In this document: positions 8,099 through 17,649 of the stretch, piece after piece
Layout: the number at the start of each line of letters is the position of its first letter
How positions within the stretch are numbered: the stretch's first letter is position 1
Assembly: GCA_947381435.1 (NCBI GenBank)
Contig: CANCVE010000002.1
Location: forward strand, 57,951 to 121,950
Source: Chitinophagaceae bacterium
Lineage (GTDB): Bacteria > Bacteroidota > Bacteroidia > Chitinophagales > Chitinophagaceae
Length of the DNA stretch: 64,000 nucleotides
Direction of reading: 5' to 3'
Program-made: the position numbers and the translations under genes
The notes under the pieces: generated by a model
The model's input: only the letters and a program-made list of their open reading frames with translations
The model's database searches: none
Told to the model about the DNA's origin: nothing

Positions 8099-9310
8099 TT
8101 ATTTATTCAATATAAATTCTGGTTGTTTCTGAGCGATGGAAATCTTGCCTTGCTTATCAAATTCAACTTTAATGATACCCGGTTTTTCTCTCCATGGCGC
8201 TTGTATGTCATCGCCAAAAAAACAACTAAACCAATCGCCATTCTTCGCTTTAAAAAAGTTAGTTCCACCATTGCAAGGCACTACTTCGTACCTGCCAGAA
8301 TAGGGGCCATATATATTATCAGACATAGAAATCATCATCGAATAGCGACCTTCATACTTATCTGTAGACCCTAGATAATATTTGCCAGCCCGCTTAAACA
8401 GAGTAGCGCCCTCAAAGCCAATATCTTTCAGTTGATAACCTTTTTGGCAACTCTTAATGTGGTGATTAGAATCTTCATCGGGGGTTAATAGTTTCACCTC
8501 ACGCAAAGGCTCTGCAAAGTCGCTCAAGTCATCCTTCATTCGTGCGATATATTTGCCCGAGCCATGTATAAAATATACCTTACCATCATCATCTTGAAAA
8601 AGAGTAGGATCTATCAAATATGAGGTTTCAATAGGGCCAATGCCGCCTAATAAAGGCTTTTCGGGATTGGTGGCATGCGTATAAGGGCCTTCGGGTTTAC
8701 CAGTAGTGCTTTTTAAAATGGCAATTCCACCGGGAGGCATGCTAAAAGCAATAAAGTAATTATGATTAATGTAATGCAGTTCCGGTGCCCATATTGCCCT
8801 CACAGGATTGCTATGTCTTTCGCGCCATAGCTTCTCCCAACCACCCTCTTTCTCAATGCTCCATACAACCCCAAGATAGCTCCAGCTCTTCAAATCCTTT
8901 GAACGATAAATCTCTATTCCATCATTGTACCGCCAAATATTTCTGCCTGTGCTACCTGTAAGATAATAGTTGCCATCGCCACCTACTATGATTACTGCAT
9001 CTCGCATACTCACATCCCAAATAGGTTTTATATTGGGTAATAAACCTTTTTTTACCACATCACCTGTTGCGTATTTGCTTTTATTCTGCTCCGATACATC
9101 TAGGTCAGTAAACCATGTAGCCACATGTCCACCAAAGAAAGTTCCTTCCACAGGCTTTCCAGGGCCAGAAAAGCCAGCATATAATTTCTTAATAGAATCA
9201 ATAGTCGACTGAGGGAAAGTCTTGGCAGCTTCTATTTTTACTTGTGCAGAAAGTACCTGACAACTGAAAAAGGAAGCAGTAATTATAATAGATAAAAAAT
9301 ATTTTTTCAT
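8099..9310 (-). CDS. Secreted GH43 glycosidase
   Basis: This 403-residue five-bladed beta-propeller glycosidase belongs to family 43, whose members are mainly arabinofuranosidases, xylosidases and some galactosidases acting with inversion. The three catalytic acids are visible: base Asp104 in SMRDAV, pKa-modulating Asp234 in IDPTLFQDDDG and acid Glu300 in GFEGATLFKR. The N-terminus is a signal peptide. Cleavage could follow VLSA, or Cys17 may be lipidated, although FFSC is a poor lipobox. Residues 25-95 before the propeller match nothing I know. It lies 83 nt before the beta-helix gene ending at 5754 and is probably co-transcribed with it. It likely removes arabinose or xylose side chains (inference). 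Confidence 0.85.
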   Translation of the reverse strand: MKKYFLSIIITASFFSCQVLSAQVKIEAAKTFPQSTIDSIKKLYAGFSGPGKPVEGTFFGGHVATWFTDLDVSEQNKSKYATGDVVKKGLLPNIKPIWDVSMRDAVIIVGGDGNYYLTGSTGRNIWRYNDGIEIYRSKDLKSWSYLGVVWSIEKEGGWEKLWRERHSNPVRAIWAPELHYINHNYFIAFSMPPGGIAILKSTTGKPEGPYTHATNPEKPLLGGIGPIETSYLIDPTLFQDDDGKVYFIHGSGKYIARMKDDLSDFAEPLREVKLLTPDEDSNHHIKSCQKGYQLKDIGFEGATLFKRAGKYYLGSTDKYEGRYSMMISMSDNIYGPYSGRYEVVPCNGGTNFFKAKNGDWFSCFFGDDIQAPWREKPGIIKVEFDKQGKISIAQKQPEFILNK

Positions 9311-9481
9311 GATGATGATTGTATTAAATGAACAGTCGATTATGATTGGCTTTTAATAATTGAAAGAAAAAGGGCATTTTGGTTTATGATTAATTACCAC
9401 AAATGCACCAATAGGTATTCTTCTTTTGAAACATACCTATCGATGCATTCATGGCAATACTTTATACTTTTTTATTTGCCT

Positions 9482-12400
9482 TTATTCCTTTTCCACTTTG
9501 AGCGTTTTTATATTGCCTCCATAAATGATAGTTACCATATAAATTCCTTTTGTTAAACGAGCCGCTTCAGGAAGGTATAATTGATTAACGCCACTAAAAA
9601 GAGAATACTTATTACTAAAAAGAACTGTGCCGTTTGCAGAAGTAACATTAATCTGTGCATTAGTATTAGTAGGCGTATTTACTACCAAGGATAAAACAGA
9701 TTTAAACGGATTTGGAGACACAGAAACCGCTAGGTCTTTTGGTGTAATTACAACCTGCACAGTTTTACTGTAAACAATAGAACCATCTTTTTCAATTGTT
9801 TTTAAACGATAATAATAAACTTGATTTGGTAGTTCTTGCAACAAGTCGGTATAATCATATTTAGTTGAAAAAGCATTATCTGTAGGAGCAATTGTTGCAA
9901 TGGAAACAAAATACAAACCATCTGTGCTGCGCTGAACTTGGTAGGTGCTAGCTGTAACCCCATTAGTTATGTTCCAATTGCATTTAACTTGATTTTTATT
10001 GGCCAATGTAGCGGTAAAATTGATTATTCTAACCGGCAATGGAACTGGAGTAGAAATGAATAAATTATTAGTAGTATCGCTGTAGTTGCCCAATTTGTTT
10101 AGCGAACGTACATAGTAAGTGTAACTGCTATTAGGTTTTACGGTAGTATCTATATAACTTGTATCTGCAATAATAACAATTAGGCTATCTCCCCTAAATA
10201 GGCTGTATCCATTCACCATTGTATCGTCAGAAGTATTCCATTTTAGGCTTACTTTATTATTATCCAAAGCATTGCCCGTTAATAGAACAGGTTTTGCGGG
10301 GGCAATATCATCCATCCATATTGTCTGATACACAGTTGGGGCGGCATAGATGCCGGTTGAAGGGCCAGTAGTACCCACTTGGTAAGCACCTACTACAATA
10401 GGAATAGGAAACTTGGTACCCTCTACCATTTGTGTAATTATTAATTGATTGCCTACTATTACCGCAGGGCCACTGCGTACAAAATACTCTACAGGCAATC
10501 CAGAACTAGCCGTTGCCTTCAGCGTAACAAAGCGGGTGCTAGCATCTATATTATTAACCTTGGGGAAGGTAATAAATTGATTCTTTAATCCCGGTAAAAT
10601 ACTTTGCGCCCTGTCTAATCTGACATTTCTTAGTGAAGCTGAAACGGTATCATTGCCTTCTTTATAAAGAGAAACATAACTCAGGGTGTAACCACCTGCA
10701 TTTGGAGAGAATCGGGTAAACCTAAGTTTGAAGTTTATGTAGCCATTCGCATCTAATCCTATCTCTTTATAACAGCTAGCATTACAACGTGTCTTTACAG
10801 GAAGATCAGTAATTGGCAATGAGGTAACACTTGGGTCAAGAAGCTGTTTAGTACTCAGCTTCATTGGCACTATTAGCGTGTTGTTTACTAGAGAATCTTT
10901 ATTGTTTACTGATGCGGTATCAATAGGCCAAGGTTTATCAAATGAGGATACTTTCAAGCGCATAATATTTGTACTATCTGTAAACTTAATTCCATCCTTT
11001 GCATGATAGGAATATACCGCCTGATATAAAGTATCAGGTGTTCCATCCAACTTTAAGATGGTGAATTGTTCTACCTTTTTAAAGTATTCAGTCAATGCTA
11101 TTTGTTCACAGGCACGTGCCATTTCTTCGTCTAAATACCATTCTGTTCCTTTTTTATTCCCTGTAAACTGGTTGTAAGGTGCTGGTGGTGTGTATTTGCC
11201 AGGTGTTTTTGCATTAAAGAAATTCTGATCTACTAACCAACCTTTTGTAAAGTCCAACGATTTCAATACTGGCTTCACGTTAGGATCTGTAGGATATACA
11301 TCAGGCAATCTTGCTGCACAAGCCTTATCTATAAACATGGCAACAATATTTAAAGCGCGAGGCATTGCATTGAAATGCCCTTCATATATATCTTTTAAAC
11401 AACCTCCAAACTCCATTCCTGGTTTGTAAATACCAGTGCTATCATCGTTTCTATAAATTCCTGTAAAACCAGCACCCTGACTTTGGGTATTAGGGCGCAT
11501 ACGTCCTGTTCCGTTTTTAAACATAGCATCAATGGTTTCGGGCATATTTCCTTGGGCATAGAACAGAATAGGAACATCTTTCATTGTATTGTTGGGTGCA
11601 GGTGCAAAAGAGCTACCGCCTGCTTTATAATATTTATAGATGTTAGGAACACCAGATTTGATAGGTATAGCTGCAATACATTTGGTATTATCTCTCATGG
11701 CTACATGAAAAGGGAAATCCATGTAGGCAGAGTGAGCCATTGGGATAAATGGAGAATTAACCAACTCGGAATGATTGCTCATTGCAGCAAACGCAGCTAT
11801 GATACTATCCATTTTTGCAGCAGCAGAAGGGCGTGTAAAATCGAAACTTAAATTATTGGGTGGAGCTAAAAGTGAATTTCTAAAGGTGTTTAATACCAAC
11901 GAAGCCAAGCCCCATCTCTCTGCAACTTTTCTTATTTCGGAGTATTCTTGTATTTGACGCTCAATGTTGTTATTAATGCAAATCATTATTCCTTTAACCA
12001 CTTTTGTATGTGGCGGTATCCATAGGTACGCCCCATTTGTACTATCAACATCTTTTATATAGTATTGGTAAACGGAATTAATATCCTCTGGCTCAGCAAG
12101 TTTCTCTGCTTGAGCAATAGTATTTGTTCTATTAACTGAATCGGCAAATATTACCCTAATAGAATAACCAGGATGGTAGTCTGGGATGTTAACTGGAACA
12201 GATGTAATTGAAACTTTTGTTCCTTTAGCAATAATTACCCCTGAACTAATGCTAGAATCCTTCACATTACCCATACCATCCAACAACTGAACAAGCAGTC
12301 TTCCTGTCGTATCGTGATTAGGGTTATTGTTTCTAATATCGGCTGTAACGGTAATTGCTCCAGTATTTAATCCGAAGTCATTTACCACACTTCCATTTTG

Positions 12401-13801
12401 CCAATATTGAGTCTTCAAAACTTGTAGTTCTGGGCTTACCGCAGTTTGTGCAGTCCAGCCACTGTACTGTCCATAATTGCCATTTACATCTTTAGGCAAC
12501 AATTCTATGTACAAGTATTTTCCTATTAATGAAGTATCTATTTTATAAGATACTCCACTTGCAGCAGTAGTACTACCAGCAGCAATCTTTTTATAATAGC
12601 CTACATTGAAAGAATCTGATACATAAATTGTATAAAAAGTAGTTTGTTCGGGGATGCTTGTGGGACTATTATAGGTATAATTTACCTGAATGGTAGAGGT
12701 TGCCGCAACACTTCCAGTTTGCCTAATAGAGCTTATTAGACTAGGGCCAGAATGTTGGGAAACAGTAGTAGTAGTAACTACAGTAACGGGCTGACCAGTT
12801 AAAAAGCCAGAAGCACTTGATGGATAAACCCTAAAAGCGATATAACTTCCAATATCATTTCTGGTAATGTTGTATAAAGTAGTATTTGCGCCGGGAATAA
12901 CCGTAAAAGGGCCATTAGCATTTTTAGAAGATAACCATTGAATCTTCGTTCCATTGGTATCAGTTCCTGTAAGTGTATAGGTAGCCGTAAGTGTTTGTAA
13001 GGTTTGTGCATTACCAGTTATAGCAACATTTGATGCTTCGGGTGCTGCATCGGGCAGTGCAACAGAAATGTCATCCAAATCAACATAATTGAATTGATAC
13101 AGGGCTTGAATATCGAATATGATTTGATTCATTAATAGTGTAGGTGTGCTAGTAGTTATACTTCCACTAATGGACTTAACCAACGAATCGTTACTGGCTT
13201 TTTTAATAGTACCTGTAACACTAACTGCCGTATCAGATTTCCGACTTATTCTCAGTGTAAGCTGATACCACGTGTTGTTTACTGGTGTCAAATTTCCTTT
13301 GGGTGTAAATGCCAATCCGGTTGGTAAACGAAGTACTCCTTGCAAACCCATTGGCGATATACTTGTAGTTGCACTTGAGGTATTGTTATCCGTATTGGTT
13401 ACACCTTCAATACCGCCAAATCCAATCCTGTTAAAGTTGGGGCAGTTAGTAGTATTAACAGCAGATGCAAGTCTTGTTGTTCTTAATTTATAGCTTACTA
13501 TGAAATCTCCATATCCATAAGCCAACGTCTTTTGAATCTTTTGTCCTGCATATCCAGAAGGTTTAGTTTGCCCTGCATTTAGGCGTAGGATTTTGTTGGT
13601 CGTACCAGAATCATATTGAATAGTTGCCAACGAGGTCGTCCCAAACAACTCCCAACCTAGTGGAAGACTATTGATGTTATATGTTTCGAAGTTGTCACTA
13701 AAAGCAACAGTAGTTTGTGCTTTTCCTGATGTGTAATTGGTGAAAAAAACAATAACTAGTAGTAAAAAACGAATTGAGTAGAAACGAAGACTCTTTTTCA
13801 T
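9482..13801 (-). CDS. Very large secreted esterase-like protein with T9SS sorting domain
   Basis: I use the ATG at 13801, giving about 1439 residues with a signal peptide (FLLLVIVFFTNYTSGKAQ). In order: a laminin-G/carbohydrate-binding-like region (residues 30-230, starting FSDNFETYNI); Ig-like repeats (250-580); an alpha/beta-hydrolase-like region (about 590-830) with a putative nucleophile in MAHSAYM near 687 and a possible His in EGHFN near 808; beta-sandwich regions; an FN3 domain near 1175-1260; and a T9SS type A sorting domain in the last 85 residues (VSPNPF...GIYMVTI). The nucleophile context lacks the usual G-x-S-x-G. It is probably a cell-surface or secreted esterase for the locus polysaccharide. 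Substrate and catalytic activity are inferred. Confidence 0.7.
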   Translation of the reverse strand: MKKSLRFYSIRFLLLVIVFFTNYTSGKAQTTVAFSDNFETYNINSLPLGWELFGTTSLATIQYDSGTTNKILRLNAGQTKPSGYAGQKIQKTLAYGYGDFIVSYKLRTTRLASAVNTTNCPNFNRIGFGGIEGVTNTDNNTSSATTSISPMGLQGVLRLPTGLAFTPKGNLTPVNNTWYQLTLRISRKSDTAVSVTGTIKKASNDSLVKSISGSITTSTPTLLMNQIIFDIQALYQFNYVDLDDISVALPDAAPEASNVAITGNAQTLQTLTATYTLTGTDTNGTKIQWLSSKNANGPFTVIPGANTTLYNITRNDIGSYIAFRVYPSSASGFLTGQPVTVVTTTTVSQHSGPSLISSIRQTGSVAATSTIQVNYTYNSPTSIPEQTTFYTIYVSDSFNVGYYKKIAAGSTTAASGVSYKIDTSLIGKYLYIELLPKDVNGNYGQYSGWTAQTAVSPELQVLKTQYWQNGSVVNDFGLNTGAITVTADIRNNNPNHDTTGRLLVQLLDGMGNVKDSSISSGVIIAKGTKVSITSVPVNIPDYHPGYSIRVIFADSVNRTNTIAQAEKLAEPEDINSVYQYYIKDVDSTNGAYLWIPPHTKVVKGIMICINNNIERQIQEYSEIRKVAERWGLASLVLNTFRNSLLAPPNNLSFDFTRPSAAAKMDSIIAAFAAMSNHSELVNSPFIPMAHSAYMDFPFHVAMRDNTKCIAAIPIKSGVPNIYKYYKAGGSSFAPAPNNTMKDVPILFYAQGNMPETIDAMFKNGTGRMRPNTQSQGAGFTGIYRNDDSTGIYKPGMEFGGCLKDIYEGHFNAMPRALNIVAMFIDKACAARLPDVYPTDPNVKPVLKSLDFTKGWLVDQNFFNAKTPGKYTPPAPYNQFTGNKKGTEWYLDEEMARACEQIALTEYFKKVEQFTILKLDGTPDTLYQAVYSYHAKDGIKFTDSTNIMRLKVSSFDKPWPIDTASVNNKDSLVNNTLIVPMKLSTKQLLDPSVTSLPITDLPVKTRCNASCYKEIGLDANGYINFKLRFTRFSPNAGGYTLSYVSLYKEGNDTVSASLRNVRLDRAQSILPGLKNQFITFPKVNNIDASTRFVTLKATASSGLPVEYFVRSGPAVIVGNQLIITQMVEGTKFPIPIVVGAYQVGTTGPSTGIYAAPTVYQTIWMDDIAPAKPVLLTGNALDNNKVSLKWNTSDDTMVNGYSLFRGDSLIVIIADTSYIDTTVKPNSSYTYYVRSLNKLGNYSDTTNNLFISTPVPLPVRIINFTATLANKNQVKCNWNITNGVTASTYQVQRSTDGLYFVSIATIAPTDNAFSTKYDYTDLLQELPNQVYYYRLKTIEKDGSIVYSKTVQVVITPKDLAVSVSPNPFKSVLSLVVNTPTNTNAQINVTSANGTVLFSNKYSLFSGVNQLYLPEAARLTKGIYMVTIIYGGNIKTLKVEKE

Positions 13802-13975
13802 GGCGTGCAAAATTTAATTAGAAATGAGAACTTAACTAAAGCTTGCAAATTATGCTACTTAAATTCCCTAATCAGTTTCAGTAAGCCAAAAGGTTGGTTG
13901 GTTGTTGCAATGTGCCACTAACTAAAAAAAAGTATAATCAGGCAGAGAGTAGATATTATTCTTTTGTAAGATATT

Positions 13976-16972
13976 TTAAAGAACCTGCCATTTAATTGCT
14001 TTTCCAATGTGTTGCAGTTTGATGGTATACATTCCAGAAGGCAATGGTGGTAATGGGTAAACATTTTCTCCTTTCATACAGGTGATGTTTTGCCTAAAAA
14101 CAATCTTCCCAATAGCATCGTAAATAACTATAGATGATTTAATAGTTGTCGAGGAGGTATTGTTATAATTTATCCTTGCTTTGATTCCAATTTGGGTTGG
14201 ATTTGGAGATAGAACAACATCCTCGCCAAAGCAATCTGTATGAACCCCGGCTAATTGACTATAGATTTTAGTTCCATCTACCATTAAAACAACAAGTCTG
14301 TAGTAAACTTCGGCTTGGGTTTGGGGCAAATAAATCTGTTTAGTACTGTTTGAACATTCTTTCACGATAGCAAATGTTCCCTCTGCATTTCCTTGTTGAA
14401 TTTGAAATGATTGAACTTTATTATCCGTATTTACCTCCCATGAAATTGCTGCACCACAACTTTTGGGTGTTGCTTTAAAGCTTTGAATGGTGATAGGTAG
14501 GGGAGTGGTGATGGAAAAATCAACAGGGTTTGATGCAAAATTACAAATAGTACTATCCAACAAATGAGCCGCTAAAGAGTGGCTGCCTATGTTTGGGTTT
14601 TTCCATTGAGCAGTAAATACAATCGAATCGAAACTAGCTTTTTTCAGCACCAATGGCAACCCCAATAAAGTATCCTTGTCCTTTAAAAGTATGGAGGAAT
14701 AACAGTTATTGATATTTGGGTTTTTAATAGTTAAGCTAATGTCTAATGTATCACCAACTACTAATCCGTGTCGGTTTGTTACAATCAATGAGAATGAAGG
14801 AGCCACACCAGGTGTTTGAGTATTGGTAACAGATGGCCTGTAGATAGAATCTTTAAATAAACCAATCCTACCAATATGCCAATTGGTACTCGTTGTTTTA
14901 GCAAATACACCCGTAGATTTAATACTATCAAGTAAGTTAGTATTGCCTGTTTTAAACAAAGATGTTTTAGCTAGTAGGTTCTGCTGAAAGACTAATCCAT
15001 AATTCTTAAAAGGGTTTCCTGTTTGCGCATAAGTGGCGTTGGTTGTCCCGTTTGTATTGAAAAGATTTTTATCTGTAGTGCCATTTAAACAAGCATTTCC
15101 TACCGATGTGCCTATAAATACATTGCCCTTTACTTGTGGCCATATTAAAGAAGTATAAGCATTTTTAGAAGTAGGAAACCAATCTGCTAAGTCAGGATAA
15201 GCCTGTTGGTAAACGATGCTAGCATCATAAACTTTCTTAAGATTGGTGTAATTGGTTAAGTTGTTTTTATTGGTATCGGGCAAAAAGCCAGTTGAATTAG
15301 TATGGTGAACTTTACTGTTATTGAAATAAATATTGCTGTAGAAATTGTTTGAATAACCAAAGTTGTTTTGTGAGCCATACAAACAATTGGTCGTAATATT
15401 ATTTATAAATAACTGCCCAGATGTTCCATTATCAGTGTATAGACCACTGCCTTTAAAGTTCATATCATGGATGTAGTTATTGTAAAAAGTATTTCCTCTT
15501 TCAGTCTGGTTTTCCGAGCCATAAAAAGCCCCCATGTCGGTATAAGTTCTTACCACATCCGAGATGTCATTATACTCAAATTTGCTATTGTTGCCGCCAT
15601 ACAAAACACCCACATGCTCACAACCATGTATCTTATTAAAAGCAACATAGCACCCAATCACACTTCGGGTATCAACCGCCGCAGAGTACAAAAAAACATC
15701 TTTGGCATAATCGTAAATATGGTTATTAATTACTTTGTGGTTGCAAGGTGTAAGGGTTAATTGATCAGCAGAAAAATTGCTGTTAATCATAAATACCCCA
15801 CCTTGCCCTACATCGTGAATGTCATTACTTCTCACGGTGCAATTGGTGCCATTGGTAATGAATACTCCATAACCTGCCACATGCGTCATTTCCATTCCGG
15901 CAAGGGTTACATAGTTACAATTGCTTAAAAGTACCCCGTCAGACGAGCCTCCATCAAGCTTTATTCCTTCAAAATTGGTGTAGTTTACGCCAACAAGTTT
16001 AATGCTTTGAGTGGTGCTATTGCTACTGATGTTCAGTGTACCTGTATCTGGCGGATATAGGTACAGCATCTTTGTGTCAAAGTTTATGCACCATTCTCCC
16101 ACCGTATCTATTTCCTCCACAAGGTTTACGGCCACATAAGGCTCTTTTCCATTTCCCGCAGGGCGAGAATATTTATTTCCAATACCTCCTTGCACCCCAA
16201 TACTCTGATAAATGATGCTATCCGTAAGCGAAACTGAATCAGTTTTCACAAAGTCCATCTGCCAATCCACGCGCCAGTTACCTCTCAACCATAAACCTTC
16301 CTTAATGGCCTGCCCCCAATATTTTACCCTGTCGTCTCTGTAAACAAACGATCCACCCGGACTAACGCCACCCGATCCATTTGTAAGTACCCTTTTCATT
16401 CGCATCACATCGTTATTAGGGTATTTTGCCATGGGCAATGGCGTTGTGTTTTGGTAAATTATTGGCCATTGCTGCCTACTGTTGCTCGTGGCACTAATGT
16501 TTACAGGGTAAACAAAGGTTTTAGGCCAAGCTTTCATATTGCTCAAATTATAACTGGCAAGGCTCACTTGTTTTACTTTATTTCTGGCAGCTGTGTCAAC
16601 AATTCTAAGTTTTATCGAATCTGGAATAGGCTGTAAATCTGCGGGATTAATGGGGGTAATAGGTTCAAAAATAGCTTTCTGTCTATTGATTGAATGATAA
16701 GTAACAGGGGCGGTGGCTGTTCTAGTGTCGGTAGAGTCTAATGCCAGATAAGTGTAAATGCCATCCATCAACCAAACGTGGCAGGGAATAGTTTTGTTAG
16801 TCCTAGATTTCAAAATGGTCCTCGCCCTTGCAAGAGAAACGGGGGCAGACGTACTCAAACCATTTCCAGTAAAAGCTCCGTTTGGCGAAACATATATATT
16901 CAGTGATTGTGCATGTACACTTACACTTATAAAGAGTAAAGAGATAGCATGTAGAAAGCTTATTTTTTTCAT
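13976..16972 (-). CDS. Secreted beta-helix (GH141-like) protein with T9SS sorting domain
   Basis: The frame is open to 17158, but the ATG at 16972 places the signal peptide (MKKISFLHAISLLFISVSVH, ending HAQ) at the N-terminus, giving 998 residues. It begins IYVSPNGAFTGNG, like the other two beta-helix proteins. It also shares the arginine/tryptophan segment WLRGNWRVDWQMD, and the helix spans about 330-600 with DMGAFYGSENQTERGNTFYN and GLYTDNGTSGQ. Unlike its paralogues, it adds an Ig-like region (about 720-830), a further beta-sandwich, and a T9SS sorting tail (VLSPNPTQIG...SGMYTIKL). It is the first gene of the minus arm, facing the GH2 gene across a 677-bp region. Enzyme class is moderately supported. 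Confidence 0.72.
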   Translation of the reverse strand: MKKISFLHAISLLFISVSVHAQSLNIYVSPNGAFTGNGLSTSAPVSLARARTILKSRTNKTIPCHVWLMDGIYTYLALDSTDTRTATAPVTYHSINRQKAIFEPITPINPADLQPIPDSIKLRIVDTAARNKVKQVSLASYNLSNMKAWPKTFVYPVNISATSNSRQQWPIIYQNTTPLPMAKYPNNDVMRMKRVLTNGSGGVSPGGSFVYRDDRVKYWGQAIKEGLWLRGNWRVDWQMDFVKTDSVSLTDSIIYQSIGVQGGIGNKYSRPAGNGKEPYVAVNLVEEIDTVGEWCINFDTKMLYLYPPDTGTLNISSNSTTQSIKLVGVNYTNFEGIKLDGGSSDGVLLSNCNYVTLAGMEMTHVAGYGVFITNGTNCTVRSNDIHDVGQGGVFMINSNFSADQLTLTPCNHKVINNHIYDYAKDVFLYSAAVDTRSVIGCYVAFNKIHGCEHVGVLYGGNNSKFEYNDISDVVRTYTDMGAFYGSENQTERGNTFYNNYIHDMNFKGSGLYTDNGTSGQLFINNITTNCLYGSQNNFGYSNNFYSNIYFNNSKVHHTNSTGFLPDTNKNNLTNYTNLKKVYDASIVYQQAYPDLADWFPTSKNAYTSLIWPQVKGNVFIGTSVGNACLNGTTDKNLFNTNGTTNATYAQTGNPFKNYGLVFQQNLLAKTSLFKTGNTNLLDSIKSTGVFAKTTSTNWHIGRIGLFKDSIYRPSVTNTQTPGVAPSFSLIVTNRHGLVVGDTLDISLTIKNPNINNCYSSILLKDKDTLLGLPLVLKKASFDSIVFTAQWKNPNIGSHSLAAHLLDSTICNFASNPVDFSITTPLPITIQSFKATPKSCGAAISWEVNTDNKVQSFQIQQGNAEGTFAIVKECSNSTKQIYLPQTQAEVYYRLVVLMVDGTKIYSQLAGVHTDCFGEDVVLSPNPTQIGIKARINYNNTSSTTIKSSIVIYDAIGKIVFRQNITCMKGENVYPLPPLPSGMYTIKLQHIGKAIKWQVL

Positions 16973-17649
16973 CGTATAGCAATTTTTTTGAGAATACTTC
17001 AACAGTATCCCATCTTCTTTTAGAGTAGATGCGTAAAAATAACTGTTACTCATTATCAAAAGTTGTTGCAGTATGGCTTTTACTTGTCTTAATTGCTCAA
17101 AATCTATGCTTTCTGTGGCAAGTAGATGATAGAGGAAGCCGAACATAAAAGCTATCAAATTGATTTGCAGTGCACCATTCCCTCAGCTGAGGAAATCATT
17201 CCCTCAGTTGAGTCAGTCATTCCCTCAGTTGAGTCAATCATTCCCTCAGTTGAGTCAGTCATTCCCTCAGCTGAGTAAATCATTCCCTCAGCTGGGTCAG
17301 TCATTCCCTCAGTTGGATTAATCATTCCCTCAGTTGGGTAAATCATTTTCACGGCTGAGTTACTTCAGCAAAATAGAGCCGAGTAGTTTTTTTAGTTAAT
17401 TAATATAGCGCAAGAGTAAATGCTATTGCCTTCTTTTAGGTTTGAACGTTGCAAACACTTGTTTCCATGCTTCAATTGTAGTAAAACAAGGCGTTTAGAA
17501 GGGTGTTAACTTTAAACTATTGATTTTGTTTGGTAGTCTTGTTTGCACAAAATTGTTTTGACGGTAAAACACTGTGCCTAATTGTTTTTATTTTGAAATG
17601 ATTTTTTGGAAAAATAATAAATCACACTAATAATTTTAGATACTGCTGC
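16973..17649. promoter_or_regulatory. Divergent control region of the carbohydrate locus
   Basis: This 677-bp region separates the two divergent arms and must contain both main promoters. Its middle is occupied by a 21-bp minisatellite (17177-17365). The remaining 285 bp before the GH2 gene are very A+T rich. TTTG near 17557 and TAATTGTTT near 17579 resemble the Bacteroidota promoter elements, but only loosely. No operator dyad other than the array was seen. Confidence 0.5.
17177..17365. repeat. 21-bp minisatellite, about 8-9 copies
   Basis: Units start at 17177, 17198, 17219, 17240, 17261, 17282, 17303 and 17324, exactly 21 bp apart, with a decayed ninth from 17345. The consensus is close to ATTCCCTCAGYTGRGTMARTC. 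Each unit carries a palindromic core, perfect in the first unit (CCTCAGCTGAGG). The minus-strand frame through it is an artefact of the 21-bp period. Confidence 0.92.

Noticed and set aside
17155..17352. Minus-strand 65-codon frame with repeated T-E-G-M units
   Set aside because: It is a by-product of the 21-bp period, a multiple of three; there is no signal peptide, initiation context or variation pattern of a real protein.
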